Both the position numbers and the translations under genes were made by a program. A stretch of 29,861 nucleotides of DNA from CAG-1000 sp964345385 (GTDB lineage Bacteria > Bacillota_I > Bacilli_A > RF39 > UBA660), in assembly GCA_964345385.1 (NCBI GenBank), contig CAYFQM010000007.1, positions 1 through 29,861 on the forward strand, in the 5' to 3' direction. Shown one piece after another: positions 1 to 6,840 of the stretch (the stretch's first letter is position 1; every line of letters starts with the position of its first letter). Under the pieces are notes generated by a model. That model had not been told where the DNA came from and ran no database searches. It saw only the letters and a program-made list of their open reading frames with translations.

Positions 1-11
1 AATCAACAAAA

Positions 12-25
12 GCTGATCTCTCAGC
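12..25 (-). terminator. Possible terminator hairpin downstream of tRNA-Val
   Basis: On the minus strand a 5-bp stem (GCTGA/TCAGC) closes a GAGA tetraloop and is followed by TTTTGTT. It lies 35 nt past the CCA end of tRNA-Val, where a transcription end would be expected. The stem is short and the window stops right after it, so this is only a fair call. Confidence 0.4.
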
Positions 26-59
26 CACTTTTCGCTACTTTTCATCTTCACATTTCAAA

Positions 60-136
60 TGGTGGGCGATATAGGACTCGAACCTATGACCCCCTGCTTG
101 TAAGGCAGATGCTCTAACCAACTGAGCTAATCGCCC
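60..136 (-). tRNA. tRNA-Val (anticodon TAC)
   Basis: The minus strand folds as a full cloverleaf. The acceptor is GGGCGAT paired with ATCGCCC, the D-arm carries AGCTCAGTTGGTTAGAGC, and the anticodon arm TCTGC/GCAGG encloses loop CTTACAA with anticodon TAC (valine). The T-loop is GGTTCGAGTCC. CCA is encoded in the gene (60-62). A consensus promoter lies directly upstream. Confidence 0.97.
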
Positions 137-153
137 ATTCCATAACGCTTATA

Positions 154-182
154 AATATACCATTTATTTAAGCCTATGTCAA
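154..182 (-). promoter_or_regulatory. Sigma-A promoter of tRNA-Val
   Basis: On the minus strand there is TTGACA (177-182), a 17-nt spacer and TATATT (154-159). The -10 box ends 17 nt before the tRNA 5' end. A perfect -35 with ideal spacing is typical of a stable-RNA promoter. Confidence 0.85.
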
Positions 183-229
183 GTTTTAAAGAATTATTTT
201 ATAGTTTTATTTTACATATTTATATAATT

Positions 230-255
230 AAAAACACTTAAAATATTAAGTGTTT
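230..255 (-). terminator. Rho-independent terminator of the WXG/DUF4176 cluster
   Basis: A perfect 10-bp stem (232-241 with 246-255, 4-nt loop) is followed on the minus strand by a run of five T. It sits just past the stop codon of the DUF4176 gene, the last gene of the cluster, and before the tRNA-Val promoter. Confidence 0.85.
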
Positions 256-266
256 ACTATTAATTA

Positions 267-605
267 TTATTTATCGCTTTCTTTAAGATTATTTATTGAC
301 TTTACAATGTCATCATAATTATCATTTAAAGCTTTTATAAATTCTTTAGAACTGTCAGTTTCATAACCTGTAAATAATATTTCTTCTATTTGGTCATGAT
401 TAAATGCATGAAATAAATTAGTGTCCATTGTACCTTCTGGATACCTACATCCACAATAATCATATACTTTTATTTCTGGCTTTTTTTCACCTTCTTTTGT
501 AAGCTCTGTTCCAGTTGGAACTATACAAAACCCAGTAACCATTAAAGCCTTATTTGCATTCTTTAAAAGTACCACACTACCTATTGGTAAAAATCTTTCT
601 TTCAT
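267..605 (-). CDS. DUF4176 family protein (type VII/LXG-locus accessory)
   Basis: A 112-residue soluble protein. The N-terminus L-P-I-G-S-V-V-L-L-K, the central Y-D-Y-x-G-C-x-Y-P-E-G and the later F-N-H-D-Q-I-E-E-I-x-F-x-G-Y are the conserved blocks of DUF4176, a family of unknown biochemical role that recurs beside LXG and other type VII secretion (T7SS) substrate genes. An ATG at 617 overlaps the upstream stop as TAATG, but GGAGGG inside those first codons is correctly spaced for the ATG at 605, so 605 is preferred. It is the last gene of the cluster, directly after the 762-residue protein, and probably acts with it as chaperone, adaptor or immunity factor; the exact role is inference. Confidence 0.8.
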   Translation of the reverse strand: MKERFLPIGSVVLLKNANKALMVTGFCIVPTGTELTKEGEKKPEIKVYDYCGCRYPEGTMDTNLFHAFNHDQIEEILFTGYETDSSKEFIKALNDNYDDIVKSINNLKESDK

Positions 606-616
606 TTTTCCCTCCA

Positions 617-2905
617 TTATATATTTTCTACACTATCCACAGTGTTAAAACCTACATTATCATCAGAATCATCTTCTGATTCTTCTTCATATTCATAAGC
701 GTATCCATCTTCATCAAAATCTTCATCTTTTTTATTTTTAATATATGAATATGCTCCAATACCTGCTCCAGCAGCTGCTACAGTGCCTGCTGCAACTCCT
801 AATATCTTACCAGCATCAGTTGTTTTTTCTACTGGTACATCATCCGGAATAGTAATTATATCTGGTTGTACTGAATCAGGCATAACTATTTCAGGCTCAA
901 TCACTTCAGGTGGTATATCAACTATATCAGTATATGGCTCAATTATATCAGGCTCAACCATTATAGGATCCGGTTCACTGCCATATAATTTTTCTAAATC
1001 TATTTCTTTAAAATCATCAAAATAATTTGGAATATCTGATGAAAGACCACCACTTCCTCTACCGCCAGCACTTCCACCTATAGATGACGGAATACTAGGA
1101 TTATATTTATTAACACTTGTAGCTAAATCACTAGGTTTAACAGTTGTTGTATTAGGATTAATAGTTGTATCAGGTTTAACTGTAGTATCAGTTGAACTAG
1201 ATGGTGGATCAATATTTGTTGGTGATGGCATTGATCCTCCTCCGCCACCAGTAGGAGGATATCCAGAGTAACCTGGAGCACCACCAGGATTGATAGTAGG
1301 GGTTGGTTCTGCTGAGTTTTCTCCAGCCCCTACTGTATCTACATATGAATCATCACCAAAATCAATCAATGAATCAGAAATATCTCCTACATTTTTCTTA
1401 AAATTATTTACCGTATTAACCACACCAACAGCTACAACTGGTTTTACAGCGGCTGGATTTTTTATAGTTGTAGCCATTCTTTGAAATCCTATTTTAGGAC
1501 CTGCATTATTTACAGCCTCCGTTAATGCTTTCGCTGCATCATCTGCTGAACTTTGTGCTATTGCCAACTTATTTTTTGCCGTTTTCATTATGTTATTTAA
1601 TTTTGGAATATTGGTTGCATGCTTTGAAAATTCATTATATAATTCTCCTGCTTTTAATACATCTTTTTGTGCTGCTTTTAAAGTTAATTGTGCCGCATCA
1701 TCAACTATTGTTGCTCCACTTTTTGTCATTTTTAGTGTATCTTTTAAGTAATTATTTTTAAATTTTGTTGAATCATGTAAAAACTTCTTAGTTATATCTT
1801 CTGCTGTACCAGCATTTATTTTGGTTAATAATTCATCATATTCTTGTGTCATATTGCTTTTTAGTTTTTTTGCATTTGCTAGCCATTCGTCAGTAGTATT
1901 GACTAAATCTGCTTTGCCTAAATTATTTGCGTCAATTTTTGAATTTTCTACTTTTTTTATCAATTCATCTAAATTGTTTTTAGCTTTAAATAAATCGTCA
2001 GCCACTTCACCAGTAGCCTTTTTAACGTACTCAGATCCTCCAAATACTTTCTTTGTCACTCCTGAAATTTCATCCTTTACTTTCTTAACTGCACCTTTAG
2101 GTCCATATCGAAATAGAAGATCAAAAACCAAAGCTTTGCCTGCATCTCGAAAACCTGCTTTACGCCCTTCAGCAGCTGCTGTTTTAAAATCATAACCTGC
2201 GATTAAGGCGTTTTCTGTTGTTCTACCCGTACTACTTACACCAGATAAAACTGTGTTTGCAATAGTTCCTCCACCAAAAACACTACTTGCCACAATAAAA
2301 GAACCAGTATAACCAATACCTTCTATAACTTTCGCAAACTTAGAGTCTTCTTTAATGACACTTTTATCAAAAAAAGCTTCATGTTTTTGATAAAAATTAT
2401 CTGCTGCATCTCCTACCCAATCTTTCTCTACAAATGATGCTATTGCATTAGTTACAGAGTCCAATTTAAACCAAGCCGTAATTCCTCCTAACAAAGTTGC
2501 CGCTCCGTCAACTAAATCTTCTCCTCCTTTAAACAAACCTTCAAATAGTTTTGACGTTACCATACCAGCTGTCGACCAAAAAACACCAGTTTGTTCTTTT
2601 AGTTCTTCAGTAGAAGTAGCAGAAGGCATAACACTACCATCCATATCAAAATAATGAATAAGGTCTGCTGAAGTAGATATATTTGAACATATTATGTCTG
2701 CCTCTGATACCAAATCATCAACATATTCATTTGCAATTCCCAAGCCTAAATTAGGAGAAATTCTATCAAAACCATTAGCTCTGTTTATTATATTAACCTG
2801 TTTTTGAATATCTTCTTTTATTTCAATAAAATTTTTATTTGCTTTAGAAATATTAGATATTACATCTACAACTTTTTCTTTATCTTTCCAAACATCTCTA
2901 GCCAT
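617..2905 (-). CDS. Large helical surface protein, LXG-like architecture with C-terminal membrane anchor
   Basis: 762 residues, not matched to a named family. Layout: helical N-terminal domain (about 1-90); hydrophobic, glycine-rich segment (about 100-260) with several A/G-x3-G steps that could insert in membranes; long charged helical or coiled-coil stretch (about 275-480); P/T/S/G linker (about 525-640); acidic proline-rich stretch with repeated P-D-I/P-E-I units; one transmembrane helix (about 705-728); K-N-K-K; then an acidic tail with D-E-D-G-Y-A-Y-E-Y-E. The N-terminal ~32 residues and the C-terminal ~80 match the 324-residue protein at 4091-5065, but the middle does not. SD AGGAGAT precedes the ATG. 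The small helical protein at 2977-3288 lies immediately upstream. A T7SS substrate held by its C-terminal helix is an inference from context. Confidence 0.6.
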   Translation of the reverse strand: MARDVWKDKEKVVDVISNISKANKNFIEIKEDIQKQVNIINRANGFDRISPNLGLGIANEYVDDLVSEADIICSNISTSADLIHYFDMDGSVMPSATSTEELKEQTGVFWSTAGMVTSKLFEGLFKGGEDLVDGAATLLGGITAWFKLDSVTNAIASFVEKDWVGDAADNFYQKHEAFFDKSVIKEDSKFAKVIEGIGYTGSFIVASSVFGGGTIANTVLSGVSSTGRTTENALIAGYDFKTAAAEGRKAGFRDAGKALVFDLLFRYGPKGAVKKVKDEISGVTKKVFGGSEYVKKATGEVADDLFKAKNNLDELIKKVENSKIDANNLGKADLVNTTDEWLANAKKLKSNMTQEYDELLTKINAGTAEDITKKFLHDSTKFKNNYLKDTLKMTKSGATIVDDAAQLTLKAAQKDVLKAGELYNEFSKHATNIPKLNNIMKTAKNKLAIAQSSADDAAKALTEAVNNAGPKIGFQRMATTIKNPAAVKPVVAVGVVNTVNNFKKNVGDISDSLIDFGDDSYVDTVGAGENSAEPTPTINPGGAPGYSGYPPTGGGGGSMPSPTNIDPPSSSTDTTVKPDTTINPNTTTVKPSDLATSVNKYNPSIPSSIGGSAGGRGSGGLSSDIPNYFDDFKEIDLEKLYGSEPDPIMVEPDIIEPYTDIVDIPPEVIEPEIVMPDSVQPDIITIPDDVPVEKTTDAGKILGVAAGTVAAAGAGIGAYSYIKNKKDEDFDEDGYAYEYEEESEDDSDDNVGFNTVDSVENI

Positions 2906-2922
2906 ATGTCTATCTCCTATCT

Positions 2923-2966
2923 TTTTTCCTCTTTTCTAAATATAATATTGTTTTTCCTCTTTTCTA
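2923..2966. repeat. 16-bp direct repeat in the leader of the 762-residue gene
   Basis: TTTTTCCTCTTTTCTA occurs at 2923-2938 and again at 2951-2966, a 28-bp period. On the transcribed (minus) strand each copy is a purine tract containing GAGG, upstream of the true SD (AGGAGAT). The copies could serve as ribosome standby sites, or be chance in AT-rich spacer. Confidence 0.6.
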
Positions 2967-2976
2967 TTTTTTTCTC

Positions 2977-3288
2977 TTAATCTTCGGCTAAATATTTCTG
3001 ATATTGAGCCCACTCTTTAGAATATTGAGCGTTTACTTCTTTTTCTATATAATTACATTCACCTTTTATTTTTTCCGCTGCTTTTCTTATATACTCTTCT
3101 ATATCCGTTAATTTTTCTTCGAAAGTTTCCCCATCTGAAGACAAAGTGTTTTTGGTACATATAACAGCTTGTCTTTTCATTACATTGGCATAATCATTAA
3201 AATTTGTATCTACAATTTTTTTTATTTTTTCTAATGCACCTATTATTTTTTCTTTTGCTATTAATTGACTTGTAGAAGTTATACTCAT
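2977..3288 (-). CDS. Small helical partner protein (paralogue of 5117-5458)
   Basis: 103 residues, no signal peptide or membrane segment, predicted almost all helix. It aligns without gaps to the 113-residue protein at 5117-5458: over the last 37 shared positions (D-I ... Y-Q-K) 12 residues are identical, including a central Cys and the Y-x-x-E-(W/Y)-x-x-Y-Q-K ending. Upstream, L-I-x-K and the later I-x-K-I also match. Each copy sits directly before one large helical protein. Known LXG substrates are likewise preceded by small helical targeting partners, so a chaperone or targeting role is plausible but inferred. SD GGGAGG lies 7 nt before the ATG. The 70-bp gap to the next gene carries two 16-bp repeats. 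Confidence 0.65.
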   Translation of the reverse strand: MSITSTSQLIAKEKIIGALEKIKKIVDTNFNDYANVMKRQAVICTKNTLSSDGETFEEKLTDIEEYIRKAAEKIKGECNYIEKEVNAQYSKEWAQYQKYLAED

Positions 3289-3345
3289 TTATAATACCTC
3301 CCTCGTATAATACATATTAAAAATTTTACTTATGTAACAATCTTT

Positions 3346-3371
3346 AATATACATTATATATAATGTATATT
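3346..3371. repeat. Perfect 26-bp palindrome between WXG100-like gene and partner gene
   Basis: Positions 3346-3356 pair with 3361-3371 (11 bp) around a TATA loop. On the minus strand no T-run follows, so it is not a standard terminator. It could be a processing or mRNA-stability hairpin that separates the abundant WXG100-like transcript from the substrate gene, or an operator. Confidence 0.55.
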
Positions 3372-3376
3372 TTATA

Positions 3377-3652
3377 TTATTCTTGATTACTAAATTTAAG
3401 TAATTCTTGTACAGCCTTTCTTAAATTAACAGCACTTAAACTCATTGCATCCATTGTTGCTGGAATTTCACTTTTATATGTGCTTGACCATCTTTGTAAT
3501 AGTGATTCAGACCAACTTGTTTCAATTCCAGCAGGAATTTCACGTCTAAATACTTGATCTAATTTTTCCATATTTTGTTTTATACTATTAACTATTGTAT
3601 CTATATTTTCAGCATCTGCTGTTGCTGCACCTGGTCTTATTGTAACATTCAT
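3377..3652 (-). CDS. WXG100-like small helical protein, W-S-E in place of W-x-G
   Basis: 91 residues, which is the length of WXG100 (EsxA/YukE-type) proteins: small helical hairpins secreted through type VII systems. Two helical halves (about 12-40 and 50-88) flank a turn at residues 44-55 that reads E-T-S-W-S-E-S-L-L-Q-R-W. The expected W47 is present but the glycine two residues later is Glu. SD AGGAGG lies 7 nt before the ATG. It sits 20 bp after a second protein of the same size class (3673-3969), as Esx pairs usually do. The family call rests on size, helix pattern and pairing, not on the exact motif. Confidence 0.6.
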   Translation of the reverse strand: MNVTIRPGAATADAENIDTIVNSIKQNMEKLDQVFRREIPAGIETSWSESLLQRWSSTYKSEIPATMDAMSLSAVNLRKAVQELLKFSNQE

Positions 3653-3672
3653 TTTTTTCCTCCTATAAACAA

Positions 3673-3969
3673 TTATTTCATTTCTTGAGCTAAATTAGAT
3701 ATTAAATCTGTAAAGCTTGTTTTCTTTACTCCAACATAACTTTCAGCATCATCTATTATTCTAGCTATAGCTTCAAATATATCTTTTTTTGCCATAAACT
3801 TTTGTAATAAATCTTGTGCTGGGTCACCTTGAATATCTCCTTTAACAATTGTGTTAATTAAATTTTCAAGTTTTACTAATTGTGTTTTATATTCTTCACC
3901 TGATGTAGATAATGCTTCTCTTAATCTTGCAAGTGATGCTTCATCTACATGTATTCTACCTCCTGCCAT
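3673..3969 (-). CDS. WXG100-like small helical protein lacking the tryptophan
   Basis: 98 residues from the ATG at 3969. An upstream in-frame ATG would add 16 hydrophobic residues, but AGGAGG stands 7 nt before the 3969 start and decides it. Two helices flank a loop G-D-I-Q-G-D-P-A-Q-D-L-L (about 44-55), where I-Q-G stands where W-x-G is expected, followed by an F as in WXG100 proteins. First of the tandem small-protein pair. A hairpin (4006-4029) separates it from the preceding 324-residue gene, so it may be transcribed separately at a higher level. Probable export-system component or partner; the family assignment is inferred from size, fold pattern and context. Confidence 0.6.
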   Translation of the reverse strand: MAGGRIHVDEASLARLREALSTSGEEYKTQLVKLENLINTIVKGDIQGDPAQDLLQKFMAKKDIFEAIARIIDDAESYVGVKKTSFTDLISNLAQEMK

Positions 3970-4005
3970 ATGTACACCTCCTATTATAATTATATATATT
4001 ATATT

Positions 4006-4029
4006 TATTAAAATCAACTGATTTTAATA
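4006..4029. repeat. 10-bp stem hairpin between the first module and the WXG100-like pair
   Basis: TATTAAAATC (4006-4015) pairs perfectly with 4020-4029 around an AACT loop. It lies past the stop of the 324-residue gene (4091) and upstream of the 98-residue gene. On the minus strand it is followed by an imperfect T/A tract, so it may terminate or attenuate transcription between the two halves of the cluster. Confidence 0.5.
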
Positions 4030-4090
4030 TTAATGTAAACTTATTGTAAAAATATGATTTATTATTAATGTTTAATTTAAACTAAAATTC

Positions 4091-5065
4091 TTAATTTTTA
4101 GAAAAATCATCATTATCCTCATATTCATATTCATATACATACCCATCTTCATCTTCTGATTTTTCTTTCTTTTTTTTATTTTTAACATGTAAATAAGTAC
4201 CATCTACAGCTGCACCAACTGCTAAGGCCCCTGCTAAAGCTCCTGTTGTTTTACCTATAATGTCCTTCTTGTTATTAACCGAAACATCATCAGGTATATC
4301 AATTATGTTTGGTATGGTTGGGTCTATTATTTGCATAACCAAATTTTCTGACTCATCATATGCCTCAATAGTATCAAAGTTAACTACTGGTATCTTTTCA
4401 TCTCCAAAAAGTCCTTTTAAATTATCTTTTGCTTCTTCAAATGCTTTTTGAGATTGTGTATATAAACTTTCACTATTAGGAATAATATTACTAACTAACG
4501 ATGATGTTTTTTCTTGATTAAAATCAGTTTCAATATCCTCATCTTTATCTAATAATATTTCTTTCTCCTTATTTAAATCAATTTCAGTATCAAATTCAAC
4601 TACTTCAATATTTTCTTCTGCTTTATCAAAAAAAGGATTATTATTTGAATACGTTTGATTTAGAATACTATCTAAACTCCCTCTTAAAAATTTGTCTGCC
4701 TTTTCTTCATCATAATTTGCATCATTGTCCGAAGACAATTGAGGAGCTCTTGTTGGTTCAATAGGATCATAAGAAAATGCAATTGGTGCATGTAAATTAT
4801 AGTGTTTAATATTTAATATTGCTCGCACGGCATCTTGATTTAAAGCTATATGACTATCTATTATATCATTGTAATTTTTTGTATTTTCTTTAATATATTT
4901 AGCCACATTATTTTTTCTTAACCTGGAAATATGCCGAGCTTCAGCAAGCTTGTTAAATTGCGTTTCCATTTTTTCTTTTGCTTCAGCAAAATCATTCATA
5001 GCAGCAGTTATTACTGATAAAATATTTGAAAATTCTGGTTCTTTTAAATGTATTTTTTTATTCAT
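4091..5065 (-). CDS. Helical surface protein with the same N- and C-terminal modules as the 762-residue protein
   Basis: 324 residues from the ATG at 5065; a TTG 21 nt further up is possible, and the only SD-like AAAGG is loosely spaced. The N-terminal helical region aligns gaplessly with the 762-residue protein (S-x-I-x-x-A-x-x-x-F-x-E-x-K-E ... Q-x-N pattern). The middle is acidic and low-complexity (about 110-245). The C-terminus repeats the shared module: I-D-I-P-D-D-V, one transmembrane helix rich in Ala/Gly (about 280-300), K-N-K-K-K-K, and an acidic tail with D-E-D-G-Y-V-Y-E-Y-E. The positive-inside rule puts the tail in the cytoplasm and the rest outside. It has no large payload domain, so it may be a scaffold or a shortened paralogue. 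Unknown function. Confidence 0.6.
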   Translation of the reverse strand: MNKKIHLKEPEFSNILSVITAAMNDFAEAKEKMETQFNKLAEARHISRLRKNNVAKYIKENTKNYNDIIDSHIALNQDAVRAILNIKHYNLHAPIAFSYDPIEPTRAPQLSSDNDANYDEEKADKFLRGSLDSILNQTYSNNNPFFDKAEENIEVVEFDTEIDLNKEKEILLDKDEDIETDFNQEKTSSLVSNIIPNSESLYTQSQKAFEEAKDNLKGLFGDEKIPVVNFDTIEAYDESENLVMQIIDPTIPNIIDIPDDVSVNNKKDIIGKTTGALAGALAVGAAVDGTYLHVKNKKKKEKSEDEDGYVYEYEYEDNDDFSKN

Positions 5066-5116
5066 TATTATATTATTACCTTTCAAAACTTTAAAAATAT
5101 AAATGTTTTTGACAGT

Positions 5117-5458
5117 TTATTTTTCTTGAGCTTTTGAAGAATGTTGATGTTTTTGATATTCACTATATTCTATATCATACAACTTTCTAGTTTCTTCTAA
5201 AATCTTTTGGCATTGCATCCCTGTTTTTGTAATATAATTTGCAATTTTGTCTGCAATATCCTTTATACGAAGATCCATTTTAGCGCCAGGAAAATATATA
5301 ACATCTGATGTACAATCTCTTGAAGCTTCATATATTGTATTCATTATACTCACAAAATCTTCATTAGTTATTTTGTTTATATTAGATATTACTCTTTCTA
5401 CTGTATATTTATCTATTAAATCACCTTGACTTGAATATGGTTTTTTTTCTTGTGCCAC
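5117..5458 (-). CDS. Small helical partner protein (paralogue of 2977-3288)
   Basis: 113 residues starting at a GTG (5456-5458) with SD GAGGTGA upstream. All-helical, no membrane segment. It aligns gaplessly with the 103-residue protein at 2977-3288; identities include the L-I-x-K start, a central D-I, the single shared Cys, and Y-x-x-E-Y-x-x-Y-Q-K near the end. The C-terminus ends in a short polar H/S/K tail. It stands 15 bp after the membrane-protein gene and about 50 bp before its own large protein (4091-5065), mirroring the other module. Probably the chaperone or targeting partner of the 324-residue protein; this is inference from order and duplication. Confidence 0.65.
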   Translation of the reverse strand: MAQEKKPYSSQGDLIDKYTVERVISNINKITNEDFVSIMNTIYEASRDCTSDVIYFPGAKMDLRIKDIADKIANYITKTGMQCQKILEETRKLYDIEYSEYQKHQHSSKAQEK

Positions 5459-5473
5459 AACTCACCTCTATTG

Positions 5474-6169
5474 TTATTTTATTTCTGATGGTTCAACATA
5501 TACATTTTTATTAGAAGAAATAATAATATACTTTCCCTTTAATAAAGAAACTTCCATTTCTTCACCATCTTTATAATTTTTATCTATTAATGAATTATTT
5601 ATAACATATATTTTACCATCTTTTATTTGATATGGTTCTATTGTTTTTAAGGTATTTGGATCAACAAAATTACCAGTTGAATATTTAGACAAATCAACTA
5701 CTTTAGAATATTTGCCATCTTTTAAAGTATATACTATATATTGTGCTGGTACTGATGTTTTCCAATAGGTTGCAAAATAAAAATATTCTCCTTCTTCTTT
5801 AAGAAAATACATATTAACCTCTTCATTATTACAATATTCTTCTTTATTTTCATTTACTTCTTCATTTTTAAAATAATCTAATTGTTTCATAACAGAAACA
5901 ATATTCATATCATCATATATTTTTAATATAAAATCATTTTCTTCTTTATTAAAATTACATAAATAATTTTTGTTGTTAAATTCAATAACTTTACTACATA
6001 ACTTTTCTTCTTTTACTTCTACATCTATATCTATTTTTTCTTTTTTAAAAATATCATCTTTAAAAAGTATATAACCACATATACCTAATATTATAATTAT
6101 TCCTAATATAAGGATAGTAATTATTTTCTTATTACTATTTTCCTCTTTTAAATCTTTAAAATCATCCAT
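5474..6169 (-). CDS. Single-pass membrane protein, first gene of the WXG-type cluster
   Basis: 231 residues. The start at 6169 has AGGAGGG at ideal spacing; longer in-frame starts do not. A short charged cytoplasmic N-terminus is followed by one hydrophobic helix (residues 16-35) and a ~195-residue extracytoplasmic domain. Three Cys (in L-C-S-K, Y-L-C-N and Y-C-N-N) could form disulfides, and the C-terminal half looks beta-rich. No family recognised. It is first in the operon behind a good promoter (6198-6226) and 15 bp ahead of the small helical protein, so a membrane accessory role for the cluster, analogous in position to small Ess/Yue membrane proteins, is possible but unproven. Confidence 0.6.
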   Translation of the reverse strand: MDDFKDLKEENSNKKIITILILGIIIILGICGYILFKDDIFKKEKIDIDVEVKEEKLCSKVIEFNNKNYLCNFNKEENDFILKIYDDMNIVSVMKQLDYFKNEEVNENKEEYCNNEEVNMYFLKEEGEYFYFATYWKTSVPAQYIVYTLKDGKYSKVVDLSKYSTGNFVDPNTLKTIEPYQIKDGKIYVINNSLIDKNYKDGEEMEVSLLKGKYIIISSNKNVYVEPSEIK

Positions 6170-6197
6170 AGTTACCCTCCTATATTTATTCATTTTA

Positions 6198-6226
6198 AGT
6201 ATAACATAATTTATATTATTATACAA
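6198..6226 (-). promoter_or_regulatory. Promoter of the WXG-type cluster
   Basis: On the minus strand: TTGTAT (6221-6226), a 17-nt spacer and TATACT (6198-6203), about 29 nt before the ATG at 6169. It is back to back with the pduL promoter. Confidence 0.7.
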
Positions 6227-6258
6227 AACAAAATACTTTATTTATTTTTTATTTTAGA

Positions 6259-6276
6259 TATAATGTTTATGGAGGG
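6259..6276 (+). promoter_or_regulatory. -10 box and adjoining SD of pduL
   Basis: TATAAT (6259-6264) is followed after only 6 nt by GGAGGG (6271-6276), then the ATG at 6283. The expected transcription start falls on the SD itself, so the 5' UTR would be about 12 nt. The -35 is poor (TTTATT-like). Confidence 0.65.
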
Positions 6277-6282
6277 ATTATT

Positions 6283-6840
6283 ATGAAAATTCAAGTAGGT
6301 CTTAGTAATCATCATGTTCATATTACAAAAGAAACTGCTAATATAATATTTGGTGAAAATTATGAATTAACTATAAAAAGGCCATTAAAACAATTAGGAC
6401 AATTTGCTAGTGAAGAAACAGTTTCAGTAGTAGTAAATAATGTAACATTTGAAAATATTAGAATAGTCGGGCCTTATAGAAAATATAATCAATTAGAATT
6501 ATTAAAAAAAGACTTTAAAGTCCTTAATATAAATGAAGTATGGAGTGATAGTGGTAAATTAGAAAATACTCTTCCCTTTACTATAATAGGTCCTAAAGGA
6601 AAAGTATCGTTTAATAAAGGAGCTTTTATCGCTAGAAATCACATTCATTTTAGTAATAAAGATTTAATTAAATTTAATGTTAAACCCACTGATATATTAA
6701 CAGTTAAAAGTGACAATGGAAGTATTATAAATAATGTAGTTGTTAAAAGTGATGATACCTGTTCATTAGAATTTCATTTAAATAAAGACGAAGGAGAATT
6801 ATTAAATATTAATAATTTTGATAATGTTACTATAATATGA
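6283..6840 (+). CDS. pduL: Phosphate propanoyltransferase (PduL-type phosphotransacylase)
   Basis: 185 residues, slightly short for the family (about 200). PduL exchanges CoA for phosphate on acyl-CoA to give acyl-phosphate, which acetate kinase turns into ATP plus acetate or propionate. It is unrelated to Pta. The family's two histidine-rich metal sites are visible: S-N-H-H-V-H-I-T (8-15, with H10, H11, H13) and A-R-N-H-I-H-F-S (R118, H120, H122). The conserved L-G-Q-F-A, E-T-V and G-P-Y-R-K-Y-N-Q-L-E blocks are also present. No microcompartment genes are nearby and no encapsulation peptide is seen, so it is probably the housekeeping phosphotransacylase of an acetate-forming fermenter. Its TGA stop overlaps the next ATG. 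Confidence 0.9.
   Translation: MKIQVGLSNHHVHITKETANIIFGENYELTIKRPLKQLGQFASEETVSVVVNNVTFENIRIVGPYRKYNQLELLKKDFKVLNINEVWSDSGKLENTLPFTIIGPKGKVSFNKGAFIARNHIHFSNKDLIKFNVKPTDILTVKSDNGSIINNVVVKSDDTCSLEFHLNKDEGELLNINNFDNVTII

Noticed and set aside
783..2195. Several plus-strand open frames opposite the 762-residue gene
   Set aside because: They have no SD, odd composition (Ser/Ile or Leu/His runs) and mirror the codon pattern of the minus-strand gene; they are antisense shadows.
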